Below are positions 35,912 to 49,152 of a stretch of DNA of 64,000 nt, piece by piece. Under the pieces are notes generated by a model. That model searched no databases. It had not been told where the DNA came from and saw only the letters and a program-made list of their open reading frames with translations. Source of the DNA: Conoideocrella luteorostrata (Eukaryota > Ascomycota > Sordariomycetes > Hypocreales > Clavicipitaceae); contig JASWJB010000024.1 of assembly GCA_032433595.1 (NCBI GenBank), positions 124,001 to 188,000 on the forward strand, in the 5' to 3' direction. The stretch's first letter is position 1. Every line of letters begins with the position of its first letter. The position numbers and the translations under genes were made by a program.

Positions 35912-38900
35912 ATGATTAATTCGACTGAAAATTCTGTCAAGCAACAGCTTGTCGACAAGCTGCCCAAGCGGTTCAAGGGCATCAAGTTTGGTATTCAGTA
36001 TGTGTGACGCAGCATGGCCAGCATTTCCGCTCACGGTCTGATTTGCGCCGAAGTTAGCAAATCGCAGTATATTAACGTTTATTCTTAGGTCAAATCAAGA
36101 TATTGCCAACCAAGCAGTTTTGGAAGTTTCCGATCGATTGCTGTATGATATTGAAAACAATAGAGCGCCATACCGTCATGGGCCTTTGGATCCTCGGCTG
36201 GTAAGGAACCACCTTCAGCTAACTCGAATGGAGAATGCAAGGTTCTAACGAGTAAACTTCAGGGCACTTCCAGCAAAGGAGGAAAATGTGATACTTGCCA
36301 GGACTCGCTGCTGAACTGTATAGGCCACTTTGGCCATGTTAGACTGCCCTTGCCAGCTTTTCATATTGGCTATTTGAGATTTGTCATGTCCATCCTTCAA
36401 GAGATTTGCAAGGTCAGTCAATAATGCAAGACTTGCACCAGTCATATTACGTACTAATCTGCATCTAGGACTGCGGAAGAGTCCTACTCGAAGAGCCCGA
36501 GCGCGCATCCTTTTTGAAGGAGCTTAGACGCCCATTCCTCGATAATCTTCGTCGTACGCAAATATGCAAGAGGATAAACGAACAATGTCGCAAATCCAGA
36601 ACATGCCCGTACTGTGGATCGGTAAATGGACAAATCCGAAAGATTGGCGTTCTTAAACTGGCCCATGATAAATTTTCATTTTACAACAAGTCCACATCCG
36701 TCAAGAAGGTTCCTCCGGAGAGTAAAGTCAAATTCGATGAGTCCTTTACTGACGCTAAACGAGAGAATCCTGAACTCGAGAAACATCTGCGGAAGGCAAT
36801 GGAAGACCTCAATCCACTTAGAGTGCTCAACCTTTTCAAGATGATCAGTCCAACCGATTGCGAGCTGCTTGGCCTTGATCCTGCCGAGGGTCGCCCGGAA
36901 ATGTTTATTTGGCAGTTTGTGCCTGCACCGCCCGTTTGTATTAGACCTTCGGTTGCACAAGACAACGCCAGTAACGAAGACGATTTAACAACAAAGCTGG
37001 CTGACATAGTTTGGGTCAGCGGTATGATCCGTTCCGCTCTCCAGAAGGGCTCCCCTCTCCAGACTATTATGGAACAATGGGAGTATTTGCAAACGCAAAT
37101 TGCCATGTATGTCAATAGTGACGTGCCGGGTCTTCAGCAGCCCGGTTTTGGCAAATCCACAAGAGGATTCTGCCAGCGATTAAAGGGAAAACAGGGCCGA
37201 TTTCGTGGCAACCTGTCTGGCAAGCGTGTGGATTTCTCTGGTCGTACTGTTATTTCTCCAGATCCCAACCTGGGTATTGACCAGGTTGCTGTCCCTCAAT
37301 TGGTCGCTAAAAATCTAACCTACCCCGAAAAAGTAAATCGACAAAATATCGAGAAACTTCGACAATGCGTCCAAAATGGATGTGATGTCTGGCCTGGTGC
37401 TCAGTCTATCCAGAAAAAAGAGGAAGACAACTACTACAAATTCAACCTAAAGTGGGGTGACAGAGAAGTTGCCGCACGACAGCTTAGCATTGGCGATATT
37501 GTTGAGCGTCATTTGGAAGATGGCGACATCGTTCTCTTCAACCGACAACCATCTTTGCATAAGCTGAGTATCATGAGCCATAGAGCCAAGATTCGCCCCT
37601 GGAGGACGTTCCGTCTTAATGAATGTGTTTGCAACCCATACAACGCAGATTTCGATGGTGATGAAATGAATCTTCACGTCCCTCAGACGGAAGAGGCGAG
37701 AGCAGAGGCTATTAATCTCATGGGTGTGAAGTACAACCTGTCAACCCCCAAGAACGGAGAGCCTATTATTGCTGCTACCCAGGATTTCATCACAGCTGCC
37801 TTTTTACTTAGCAGCAAAGACCGATTCTACGACCGGAAGACCTTTACCTACATCTGCATGCACATGATGGAGGCTGGTACGCGCATAGAGCTACCGCCGC
37901 CAGCAATCTTAGCACCAAAAACCTTATGGACCGGAAAGCAGATTTTCAGCGTTATGATGAGACCAAACAAAGACTGCCCTGTGAAGATTAATCTAGACGC
38001 GAAATGTCGAGCATATAAGTCACGGGCCGGGCAATGCCCTGATATGGACCCAAATGATGGCTGGTTAGTTGTCCGCAACTCCGAGGTCATGTGTGGCCGT
38101 ATGGATAAGTCAACAGTCGGCTCCGGAAAGAAAGACTCCATTTTTTACGTTATTCTTCGAGATTTCGGACCCGACGACGCCGTTATTGCCATGAACCGAC
38201 TTGCCAAGCTTTGTGCAAGAACACTTACTAATAGAGGCTTTTCTATTGGTGTTGGTGATGTCTTCCCTACCGAGACCCTTAATATTGAGAAGGAAAAGTT
38301 GGTATCGACAGCCTACAAGTTGTGTGACGGACTCATCGAGACCTTCAAGAAGGGGGAGTTAGATAAAGCTGCTGGTTGCAACATGGAACAAACTCTTGAA
38401 AATTCCATTTCTGGTATCCTCAGTAAGGTTCGGCAGCAAGCTGGTGATTATTGTATCGACACGTTGAGTCGCAACAATGCCCCCCTTATCATGGCGCAGT
38501 CCGGATCCAAAGGTTCCGACATCAACGTCGCTCAAATGGTGGCTCTCGTCGGTCAGCAGATTATCGGTGGTCAACGTATTCCTGATGGTTTCCAAGACCG
38601 TAGTCTGCCCCATTTCCACAAGAATGCCCGTCAGCCACCGTCAAAAGGCTTCGTCAAAAACAGTTTCTATACTGGCTTATTACCTACAGAGTTTTTGTTT
38701 CACGCCATTTCTGGTCGCGAGGGTCTTGTCGATACTGCTGTCAAGACTGCTGAAACCGGCTACATGTCTCGGCGATTGATGAAATCGTTAGAAGATCTTT
38801 CAACTCAATATGACGACACCGTTAGAACGTCTGGCGGCGGAATTGTTCAATTTCAGTTCGGAGCTGATAAGCTTGATCCAGTGGATATGGAAGGCACTGC

Positions 38901-40473
38901 CGAACCTGTCAATTTTAAGCGAACCTGGAGTCACGCTGAAACTCTTACATGGGACAATGAAGAGGTTGCCATGACACCTGGAGAAATTAGAGAATTTTGT
39001 GATTCTATGCTTGCCGTTGAACGGAAGCGCTTCCCTAGGCATGGCTTGGCGAATGGCGAAGAGCTTGAATACGATGACACTACTGATTACGGCATCGACG
39101 AGCATGAAGGTGCCAGGCGGTTCCTGAAGACCATTGAGAGCCATGTTGAAGGCCTTGCATCTAAGCTCGAGAGGGTTCGAAAGCTGGCCGGCTTCGATGG
39201 CGACAAGATGCTGAACCCCACTGCCCAAGATCATGTTGATCGTACTGCCAAGGTGACCACAACCACGTTGCGCCTGTTCATCAAAATGTGCCTGGAAAAG
39301 TACAAAAAAGCCCACGTTGAACCCGGCCATGCAGTCGGAGCCGTTGGTGCTCAGTCTATCGGTGAGCCTGGTACGCAGATGACCCTCAAGACCTTCCATT
39401 TTGCCGGTGTCGCTGGTATGAGTATTACCCAGGGTGTTCCGCGTATCAAGGAAATCATCAACGCGTCCAAGAATATCAGCACACCGGTTATTACGTGCCC
39501 TTTGATGAACGATGAACAAATCGAAGCTGCGAAAGTTGTGAAGTGTCGCATAGAAAAAACATATATCTCAGACGTGTTGCATTTTGTTGAAGATGAATGG
39601 CGATCTGGTGAAAGCAGTGTCGTCTTGCAAATCGACAGGAGTGCGCTATCTGATCTGCATTTGGGCATTGGTATTTATGATATTGCCGAATCTATTTGCA
39701 AACAGCGAAAGCTCAAGATTCCTCGCGAGGACTTGTCTGTCTATGGCGATCGCATTGTTATCCGAGTGCGGGACTCAAGCGACATGCCTGCCAAAAAGCC
39801 TACACGCAGCAAAGTAGCCCTGGAAGATAGTGGTGATATGCTGTTACGTGCCAACTTCTTACGACGTGTTCTGCCAACGGTTCCTATTTCCGGCTACCCA
39901 GAGGCCACCCGTGCTATTATTCAGACGTCGGAGCAAAACACGCACGCGGTTCTCGTTGAAGGCTACGGATTGCGTGAGTGCATGACTACTGAAGGTGTCA
40001 TCGGTACCAAGACTTGGTCAAATAACGTCATGGAATGTCGTGATGTGCTTGGTATTGAGGCTGCTCGGACTACTATTGCCAACGAAATTACTGCAGTCAT
40101 GGGCTACATGGGCATTGATCCGCGACACATGCAGCTTCTAGCAGATGTAATGACGTACAAGGGAGAAGTGTTGGGCATCACCCGATTCGGTTTATCCAAG
40201 ATGAGAGATAGCGTACTGCAGCTGGCGTCTTTCGAGAAGACACCTGATCATTTGTTCGAGGCTGCCGCTGGCATGAAGACGGACCAGATTGAGGGTGTGA
40301 GTGAATGTATTATCATGGGACAAACAATGGCTGTCGGTACGGGAGCATTCCAGGTCGTGCGTCGGTTGGGCCTTCGTTCAGGAGATATGTCACGGAAGAA
40401 GACATTGTTTGAAGATGCATGGAATTCGGAGGTGACGAGGAAGAAGAAGCTGCGACGTGGCGTTATGGTGTGA
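35912..40473 (+). CDS. rpc1: DNA-directed RNA polymerase III largest subunit (Rpc1/C160)
   Basis: Catalytic subunit of the nuclear polymerase that makes tRNA, 5S rRNA and U6. Exons 35912-35997, 36089-36200, 36263-36412 and 36469-40473 (1450 aa, the usual size). N-terminal clamp: KCDTCQDSLLNCIGHFGH zinc site, then DCGRVLLEEPE with CPYCGS. The active-site motif NADFDGDEMN lies near residue 510. Bridge-helix/trigger-loop regions include FHAISGREGLVDTAVKTAET and VGAQSIGEPGTQMTLKTFHF. There is no heptapeptide C-terminal repeat, which excludes Rpb1. The Pol III assignment is by overall similarity (e.g. the start MINSTENSVKQQLVDKLPKR) and length. The 5' introns interrupt only the first 116 codons; the remaining 4 kb is one exon. 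Confidence 0.95.
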
Positions 40474-40679
40474 GTTGGAAGGGCGTGAAATGGGGTTTGG
40501 GCACGCGTCAGATATGAATTATGTCAAGAGTCTTATCTGGAATCTATAAGCAGGTTGAACGAAAGTTCGTAAATTATGCTCAATAGATGCGATGTAAAAA
40601 AGTGCGGAATCATTGGCCTGGCCGGCTCTTTTTGCCCCTGCAACTGACCAAACATCCATACCGGCCGATTATGTGTCGT

Positions 40680-42167
40680 TTACTGTTCTTCGTCGCGCAA
40701 AAGCTCTCTCTGGTGCTCATGGTTCTTGAAAACAGCCAGCAGCCCCAAGTCGTAGCAAATTTTCAGAGTGCCCGCACACACAAAACTAACCCAAAACAAT
40801 CCATTATTTGCCAACACGCCAGTGATCAGGGGCCCCATGCTCTGAGCGGCCGTTTTTACCACGTTAACCAAACCCAACACAGCTGTTCGCTCCGACGGCA
40901 GCAAGATAGCGGCCAGAAAGGCAGACCGTGGCGCCACATCCATAGACTGCGTGCATGCGCGGAGGATAAGAAGCGCGAGGGAAAGGTATACGGATGATGG
41001 GAGGGGGATGAGCGTCAAGAAAACGGACGAGGGAAGATGGGTGAAGACCATGGTCTGAAATGCGTCAGATATGTTGTTAGGGTGATGGGAAAAATGTATG
41101 GAACTTACTTTGACGTTTCCGAAACGTTTAGATATGGACGAGGCCACTATAACCGAAGCAGCTGCTACGATGGACGTGGTGAAGAAAATGGACCCAAGGC
41201 GGCCTTCTTCGACGTCGAATCGGGAGCGAAAGTAGAATGTTAACCAGGACCTGCAAGAAGTTAGCCGGCCGCATGCTTAATAGAAACTATCAGCTTTTCT
41301 ACGAATTACATACAGCGGCACAAGACCAGATGCAAATGCATCCAAGCCAAACAGGAGACACAGTGTGGCGGCTATGCCTTTGCTGTCGGCACTGATACGC
41401 GGCATTAAAGCCCTTAGCCGGTTTCTCTGCTTGATCTGCACCTCTTCTCTCTCGCTTTCTAGAAGCGCCGCTGTCTCTGAAGTCGCCTTCAACTTGTCCT
41501 CCGCCTCGACAGCCCTTGATAACGCCAGCGTAAGCAACAGTTTTACACCTCCCAGAACAGCGTATCCCACAAACACCGCTCTATACGCATCTCCCAGCTC
41601 CCAGCCAATCTTGACCAGTATATGCGTTCCCCATCCGCAGCCCATCATGCCGAATGCCGCACCTATTGTCCCTACAAGGCTGTACCAAGCATATATATCA
41701 CTCCTGCTTAAGGGGTCCGTTAAATGCGCCACGATGCTCTCCTCCACTGCTCTAAAGGGGCCGATCTCATTTCCGTTGGGAGAAATCACGCCCAAAATAG
41801 CTGCAGCGAGTAATAACCAGTAACTTTCAAAAATGGCGAATATGATGCCACTGATGGACATAAGAATAGCGCCGAGGGCGAGGATATTTCTGCGTCCCAC
41901 CTTGTCGGCTGTGAGGGTGAGGATGAAGCTGATGAGGGTGTCGCCGACGAGGGTGAGGGTCATGAACAGGCCGGATTGGGCGCGGGAGTGGCCGAGAGCC
42001 TGGAGATGAGAGACGAGGATGAGGGCAGTCGTGCCATAGGCGAAGAGGCGAGCTAGGCGTTGTAGGAGGAGGAGTTTGATGTCAAGGGAGGAGCGGTAGA
42101 CGGCGAGGAGGCCGAGGTGCTGGAGGACGGTGGTCAGGCGTGAGGAGGGTCGTTCTGGCTCAAGCAT
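40680..42167 (-). CDS. Major facilitator superfamily transporter
   Basis: Exons (complement) 41314-42167, 41109-41250 and 40680-41054, 456 aa. Roughly 12 membrane segments are visible in two halves, separated by a charged loop with LLESEREEVQIKQRNRLRAL. The loop after the second/third segment carries the MFS-type motif ADKVGRRN. Exon 1 ends at donor GTATGT (41313-41308), giving GLVPL-SWLTFYFR. The substrate is unknown. It converges with rpc1, 206 bp apart. Confidence 0.85.
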
Positions 42168-45100
42168 GGTGAGAGATGTCTAACCGAGTGAGATTTAAAT
42201 GTGGTTTTCATTGAAACGGAGGACGTGAAATGAGATTTAGATGAAATTTATTTGAATGAGCTGGTGGTGTGGCCGTGTAAGTGGTGGCTCGGAGGTAGAT
42301 GTGATGTCCGAGATATTTCCGCATGCTGTATGTGGTGCCACTTTTGTGGTATCATATCAATGCTTTATGCGTCAATTGTGGCCATGCAAGATAAGTAAGG
42401 GTTAGTACAGGTTACTTCGCACGGTGTTTGGTGAGCTATTCTAGTTTTCCGGTGATTTGTGCGTTGAATGTAGGTTGATAGTGGGTTGGCTGTGGTGATA
42501 GCGGCATGGGACCGACTGATGTGTGTGCTAGTTTGGGGTCTTGCCGGCGGATGGAATAAGTACGTGCGTGTTTTGCGAGAGAAAGGATCGGATTTTGGTA
42601 GGCAAGAATTACTGTGGAAGGCAATTGTACTTTTTTTGCCTTATGTATAGTATTGGATCAAGACGAACCGAACAAAACAATCGTCTTCATCTGGTTTAGT
42701 CTGGCTGGGCTTCGAATGTCAGTGTACCGCTGCGTCTCAATGATGCTACTTGCTCGACACTTTGCACTTTGTTTTTGAGTTTAACACTCTTCCAAAAAAA
42801 CTTTGAATATCATCTGATTGTCTTGTCCTTGTCATTACGATGGATTATCAACCAGGTGGTCGTATCCAGGAGTCATCGCAGATGAGGCCGCCAGACCATG
42901 ACGATGTAGTGTAAGCTATGCAGGAAGCTTAATGTGTGTGGCGCGCCAAAGTTTGCAGCTATTGGAGATATATTATTTGGCAAGCACTATTTGAGGCAAA
43001 ATCACAGTGGTCGGCTTCTGTTCTGTACGGGCGAAAGATCACTTTCGTCGCCGAATTTCATAATCTCAGCGACAACCAGATGGCCGCAATGACCAGTGTT
43101 AGCTGAATGACAAGTAGAAGAAGGGAATGTTGAGTCTCACTCCGCCACCATTAACCCGTGATGTCATCGAGTTTGGATAGGGTTGTTCAGGTGCTCTCGT
43201 CTGATGAAATCTGGGGTAAATCTAGGGGAAATAAATGCCCACTTGCTCAAGAACATCGCCGATGCTGACGAGGGAGATTCTCGATGGAATTGCGGAAGCG
43301 AGGTTCCAGCTGGAGTATGGACCTCCAGGCATTGATATTGGGAGGAAATATGTGACCCGCGACAGTGGGTACTACATCGACGTCGAGCGCAGTTAGCTCT
43401 GAGGATGGAACACTCAATGTGCGTCAATGTGAAGGTGGCATGGAGGCGTTTGGCACAGATGGACTTACTCTGCGGAGTAGCGGATGGATCTACGTTGTTG
43501 GCCGATGTGGTTGTGCTTGCTACGGCAAATGATAATATGCGGACGTCGGCGAGGAGAGTGTTTGGCGATGAGACTGCGGATTGGCTGCATGCTGTGTGGG
43601 GAGTTGGATGTAGTAAGCTATAATTTCGTTGCACTACCTGCCTAGATGTTCAATACTGACAGGTTCCACAAGTAGATGTGACGGCATAGTGGCCATCCTG
43701 GATTCTGATGTATGGGCAGGAGCTTGGCGTTGTGCAGGATCTTCCCGCTGCTGCTGGGGCTGCAGATTAAGGTGTGTGAGAAGGGGCTGCATAAGCCTCC
43801 CGTGGGGGAGGAGTAGAGCACGAACCACTCCGTATCTGTTCTACATATGACCAAGATGAAGCAATAAGTTTTGTCGTTGGTGTAGTTACATGTCCCGTTC
43901 GTTGGCGACGGCACTACTTTCTGCATAGAGATGAAACCACAGGAAATTACTGCGGGTTTGGAATGCGGGAAAATATCACCAAATACGTCACTCGAGTCTC
44001 AGAGCATGGGCTGCCTACATTATGCTTCATACTATCAAAAATATGTTCAAGCTGGCATCGTTTTCCGGAAAACAACGTTACCGTGAACCAGGCTGGTGTC
44101 CATGACGGGAAACTGTTTTCAAGGCTTCTTCGTAGGCAGCACAGGACAGGGGGTATGATGGGATATGTGAGCGATGGCGAGTTACTGAGAATATACTCTG
44201 TATGCGGCTGATAAATGAAAGGGCATGTGCATGAATTTGGGCGGTTCCGGGAACGGTGACGGCGTAGAATCATCCGATTCTCATTGTGAAGTTTGACGAT
44301 TGGAATCAAACCTCTCCTGTTTCTGTAAGAGTTCACGATAACGTTACGTCGAGTGAACCGCGAAGTCCAAAGCTTCCCAACAACCTCTGGCTGTCCCATG
44401 GAACTTTGTGGGAGGCTACTTTCTTAGGGATACCATTTGCAGCATCCATGATGAAACTAGCTCCATACGACATCGTTGATATCATCAAGTCGATCAATGT
44501 ATTTACAAAAAGCAACCTCTTCTTCGTTAGCCAGCTTTTCGCAGTGTGCTGGGGTGCCTGTCTGAGGAGCAATTCCGTTTAATCGTCATAGTAGTCTTGA
44601 GCGAGGTGAATTGAATTCGCGGGCAACCGTCACGGGGTTTGGCCCCCTGATTGCTGTCAATGTACTGAATGGCCTCACTGATACGGAATGCCACGTCGCT
44701 GTTTATTATCGAGATGTTTTTGGCAGTCATTTTGGCGGTTGAGCGCGTCGAGCAGTTGAGAAGAGGCGATTACGGGATGGCAATTAGTTATCTTCCTCCC
44801 GGCTGCCCAAGACGGAGGAGTATGGAGTATCGGGAGAGGGGCCGGCACATGAGCGGATCAGCTGCCATGGCGGAGACACCCACTGCTTGGATGAGTGTAC
44901 GGAGTAATAAGATGGGGAAAGGGCTTTGAAATGGGTTGATAAGAGGAAATTAATCAATCTTGGCATCCACGCTACTCCGACAAGACGACTCCACGCTAAA
45001 CAATCTTGTAAGTGTTTTCATGTTGAGTTGGGAAAAAAGGAAACACCAACCGTATAAACTATAAACTCAAAACAACAGCCTACGTGGTCCATCGTCAATG

Positions 45101-47040
45101 GAACCATTCTATCAGTGCGTATCTGCTCCGCCACGAAGGTCCGGGGCGGGTTGCAACGATATCAACCGTGCTCGCTTGCGTCATTGAGGCCAAAACAATT
45201 GTGGCTGCGGAGTACGGAGTACCGTTCTGTGAAATTGACTGGTGGAGGCCACATTGGGCGACGTCTATTGAAGAAAATTACTCCATGCGGTGGACTCCGT
45301 ACAATAGCACGAATCTTCTACGGGACGCCCTAAATGGCGGCTACTGCACAGGTGAAACATTTCCAGCCCTTTTTCCGGGGTGGCGCTAGAAGAGCCATTC
45401 TGGAAGCCTGCGGTGCAGCACCTGGGCTGGCAGTGATGGCCATGACATAAGAGTTTCGATACAGTGATTGGTGATTGCTACACAGAGAGTGGCATTAATT
45501 TGAAGGTCGTATAGCTTACACTTGTTAGATAAGGCGGCCATGCTACGTAAGATCTGGTCAGCATGTAAAGACGCACGTGCAATCCAGGCACGAGAATCTT
45601 CTTTGGAGGGAATACGAGCCAAAGTGGAAAAAAGGACCAGGCGTAGTGCCACATCCTTGTTATTTTATGATATGGAGTGCTGGCGCGAGCAATATGGTCG
45701 CGGGATGCAAAATACATATGATACTTTACGCACATCATCATGCAGTGCCATACTCCGCAATGCGTCCTGAACCGGGGCAAATTATGGTTCGTCAGGAAGC
45801 CTGGTCGGGGTTGCAAGACACAACTTGTCATCCGTGGGCCATACAATGCATCATATGCCGAAAAATTAAGTTTCGGTGTGTTGATGGCTTGCTTCTATTG
45901 TGCGGAGTATCTGGGCGTAGAATAAACTTGAACCGGAACATTGAGCGAAGAAGGCACAGACAGTATGGACGAAGCAGAACTCCTCAGGACTTGGGGGGTT
46001 GAACACTAAGTGACTAGCAGTTTCAGCACCTCAGCAGTGCTTCGAGCCACCACTATACTCGATTTAGCTTGTTCTTAGCTCAGAATTACTGGACGCCCAC
46101 TGTAGTTAGCCGGCCGTTGATCCGAGATAGCCGTTGCACCGTCCTCGAAGGCGCCAAACCCACCAGGACCCTGTCCCCTCCGGTCGACTGTGCATGTCCA
46201 TTCCCAAACAGAGCCAGGTTGCGAAAGGCGGCACAGTACTCCGTATGCGACACGTCAACGGCGGCTGCTCTGCAGCTCTGCCTTGCGCGTCGGCCGGTTC
46301 CTACACTGATCTTGTCGAGTGGCCGGTTCCTTCCCCTGTCTCTGCTGTCTGTTGTGCAGCACTGGAGCTGCATATGTGTTGTGTTGCCGAGGCGTTCCAT
46401 CTTGCGGAACTACATCCTGCGGGACAACAGGCTCTTTTGTCCCGCTCGGACAGCACTGCAGCTCCAAATACGGCAGTTGTTCACTCGTATCGTGTATCGA
46501 CGCTGAAAAATTCCCGACCCGACGTGTGGAAGTGCAGCGGTTGCGGAGGATGTATCAACTTCCCGACTCCCCGGATGGCCTATCAGCGTCACGGTCTGCA
46601 GGTGCGAACCCGTATGAATGGGGACATGGCCGCTACAATCTCACACGGGTTCTGATACTGGGTTGCTAGCCCTGATATGGCAGCTACCATAGCTTATAGC
46701 GTTGCATTGAGCTGAGCTGCCATGTTGTATAGTGGAAGGTTGGTTGCCAGGATCCACGGCTCACGGACCCGAGTGCTGGTCTGCTATCCCGACATATTCT
46801 GGGAAGCCTATGCCGTCCTATGAGCTATGGTTGTATCGTCTGAATGCGAGTATTCGTCTTTACGAAGACGGCAAGGTAAGGAAAAGGGACTGAACGTCGT
46901 GATTGTACAAGTGGCCGAGCAATCATATAAAGAGCTGGCTCGGGCGGCGCTTAGAGCTGATTTCTGGAATGTCCCAGACATCCGGTGTTCTAGAATATAG
47001 ACAGAAATATTGTATCGTGCTGTAAAGGCTGCCTGTCACT
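42168..47040. other. Gene-free 4.9-kb region
   Basis: The largest gap in the window. Frames here are short, overlap in both directions and show no family features. It holds exact 9-bp motifs at 44898-44906, 45213-45221 and 46237-46245. A short frame opens at 42840 (MDYQPGGRIQES...) and ends within about 25 codons at a TGTAGTGTAAG that could be a splice donor, but I could not find a continuation. I see no transposase, inverted terminal repeat or tRNA. Confidence 0.5.
46926..46931 (+). promoter_or_regulatory. Possible TATA box for sedolisin gene
   Basis: TATAAA lies 115 bp before the sedolisin ATG, in a plausible position for a regulated extracellular protease gene. Not proven. Confidence 0.4.
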
Positions 47041-49152
47041 ATGAAGAACGCTTTTGTCCTCCTCGCAGGCTTTATTGCCGGCGGCCTCGCCATGCCGTCG
47101 GGCTCTCATGTTCTCCATGAGAAGCGCGATTTGGCCAACCCAATGGGATGGACCAAGCGAGAGGCTGCGGATGGTGCCCAGAAAGTTCCTGTGAGAATTG
47201 CTCTCAAGCAGAGCAACCTGGACAAGGGAATGGACTATATCCTTGAGGTGTAAGTTTTCTTGTTCCGAAATGTTGCGGCAATTCACTCTAACATTGCCGT
47301 TGGACTAGCTCGGATCCCCAGTCGGCCAAATATGGTCAGCATTATAAGCCCAACCAGGTCGCCGACTTGTTCGCTCCCTCCACAGAAACTATCGACTCGG
47401 TCAAGACATGGCTGGTCAAATCCGGCATCCCATCTGACAAGATCACCTTGTCCAAGAGCAAAGGATGGCTTCATTTCGAGACCACCGTCGCCAAGCTCCA
47501 GTCACTTGTCAAGGCAGACTACAACGTCTACAACAACCTGCACTCCAGAGATGACCACATTGGTACTGATGAGTACAGTCTACCTGCGGATGTGGCCCCC
47601 CTCATTGACTTTCTTCTTCCGGGAACAACTTTCTCAAAGACCAACAGCAAGAGAGCCGCCAAAGGGAGCGTCGTCAATGCGATCAAAGAGCCTATTGTGC
47701 AGCTTGCAAAGGATGAGGCAGACAAGTTGCAGGCCGCACTGAGTAAGTGCCGAATCATACGATATGAGTACAAATTCCGATGAGATTCAGTAGAAACTAA
47801 TCTTCTTTTTTTTACCCCGAAATCCAGACACCACTGGCACCTGCGACAGATACATTACCCCTCGATGTATCAAAGCCATGTACGGAATCCCAGATGCGAC
47901 GTTTTCCAATGTCACTAATCCTCTGGGCATGTTTGAGTCGCTGGGCGATGTATATGCTCAAGAGGACCTTGATGCCTTCTACCAGCTGCTTGCTCCTCAA
48001 ATCCCAGCAGGCACTGGACCAGAGTTGAACCTTATCAATGGTGCTACTGCCCCGAACGGCCCTGACAACGCTGGCGGCGAGTCGGATCTTGACTTCGAGA
48101 TGGCCATCCCCATCATCTACCCGCAGACCACGACCTTGTTCCAGGTCAACAGCCAGGCGGACGTCTTTCTCGCTTTCCTTGGCGCCATCGACGGTGGTTT
48201 CTGCAGCGTGAACCCTGATAGAGACCCTGGCGAGATGTGCGATACGTTCGCGCCCACCAATGTCATTTCAATTTCGTATGGAGGCTCTGAATACTTGGTG
48301 TCTCCTACCGTGCTCAAGGTTGGTCGCATATTCCCGATGCCAAGTCGAACGTTTGTCCACAAGCCAATGCTAACGAAGCCTCACCTCATCCAGCGCCAGT
48401 GCAACGAATTCATGAAGCTCGGTCTTCAGGGCATCTCTGTCGTCGTTGCCAGCGGTGACGATGGTGTCGCCAGCCCCTTCGGCTACTGCCTTGGCCCGCA
48501 TCACGATGTCTTCGTCCCTGACAACCCGTCAGGCTGCCCCTTCATCACCTCTGTCGGCTCCACCACCCTCCCCCCAGGCAGCAATGTCGGTGATGCCGAG
48601 ATTGCCACCACGCGATTCTCTTCGGGCGGCGGCTTTAGCAACGTCTTTGACACGCCCAGCTGGCAGTCCAGAGCTGTTGGCAACTACCTTCTCAGACACA
48701 ACCCGAACTACTTCGCTTACAACACCACCGACGGCGTTATCCCCGACAAGGGCGGCGTCTACAACCGCAACGGCCGTGCGTATCCCGACATCGCTGCTGT
48801 GGGCGATAACGGTGTGGTGGTGACGGGTGGAAGACTCAGCCTCAGCGGCGGCACGTCCATGTCTGCTCCTATTATTGCTGCCATCTTTAATCGAATCAAT
48901 GAGGAGAGGTTGAATCTTGGCAAGGGTCCTATTGGCTTCGCCAATCCTGCCCTGTACCAGGCGTATGATGCGAAGAAGCCTCTATTTACTGATGTCACGA
49001 AGGGCGATCAGCGTCTCGGAGGCGCCTTTGGGGCTAGATATCCCAGTGCTTGTGGGAATAACGGCTTCTCCGCTGTGGCAGGATGGGATCCTGTTACGGG
49101 GCTGGGAACGCCCAAGTATCCTGAGATGGTAAAGTACTTTGTCGGCTTGTAA
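47041..49152 (+). CDS. Secreted sedolisin-family serine-carboxyl protease (peptidase S53, tripeptidyl-peptidase-like)
   Basis: Acid protease secreted as a proenzyme. Exons 47041-47249, 47309-47742, 47828-48318 and 48394-49152 (630 aa). Signal peptide about 1-17 (MKNAFVLLAGFIAGGLA). The pro-domain (e.g. SDPQSAKYGQHYKPNQVADL) runs to about residue 215, where the mature region starts near TGTCDRYITPRCIKAMYGI. Catalytic Glu and Asp lie at about 299/303 (GGESDLDFEMAIP), the Asp of the oxyanion loop is in VVVASGDDGVAS, and the Ser is at about 532 (SGGTSMSAP). The calcium-site region is LFTDVTKG...GWDPVTGLGTP. All catalytic parts are intact. The 75-nt third intron is a multiple of three and stop-free, so unspliced mRNA would also be open. 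Confidence 0.93.

Noticed and set aside
43164..43634. 156-codon minus-strand frame in the gene desert
   Set aside because: Overlapped by a plus-strand frame of similar quality. Neither shows family motifs, splice-supported extension or codon bias.
46069..46655. Overlapping frames of 145 and 173 codons near 46 kb
   Set aside because: Three overlapping frames on both strands with low-complexity Ser/Arg/Cys content, typical of GC-rich non-coding DNA.
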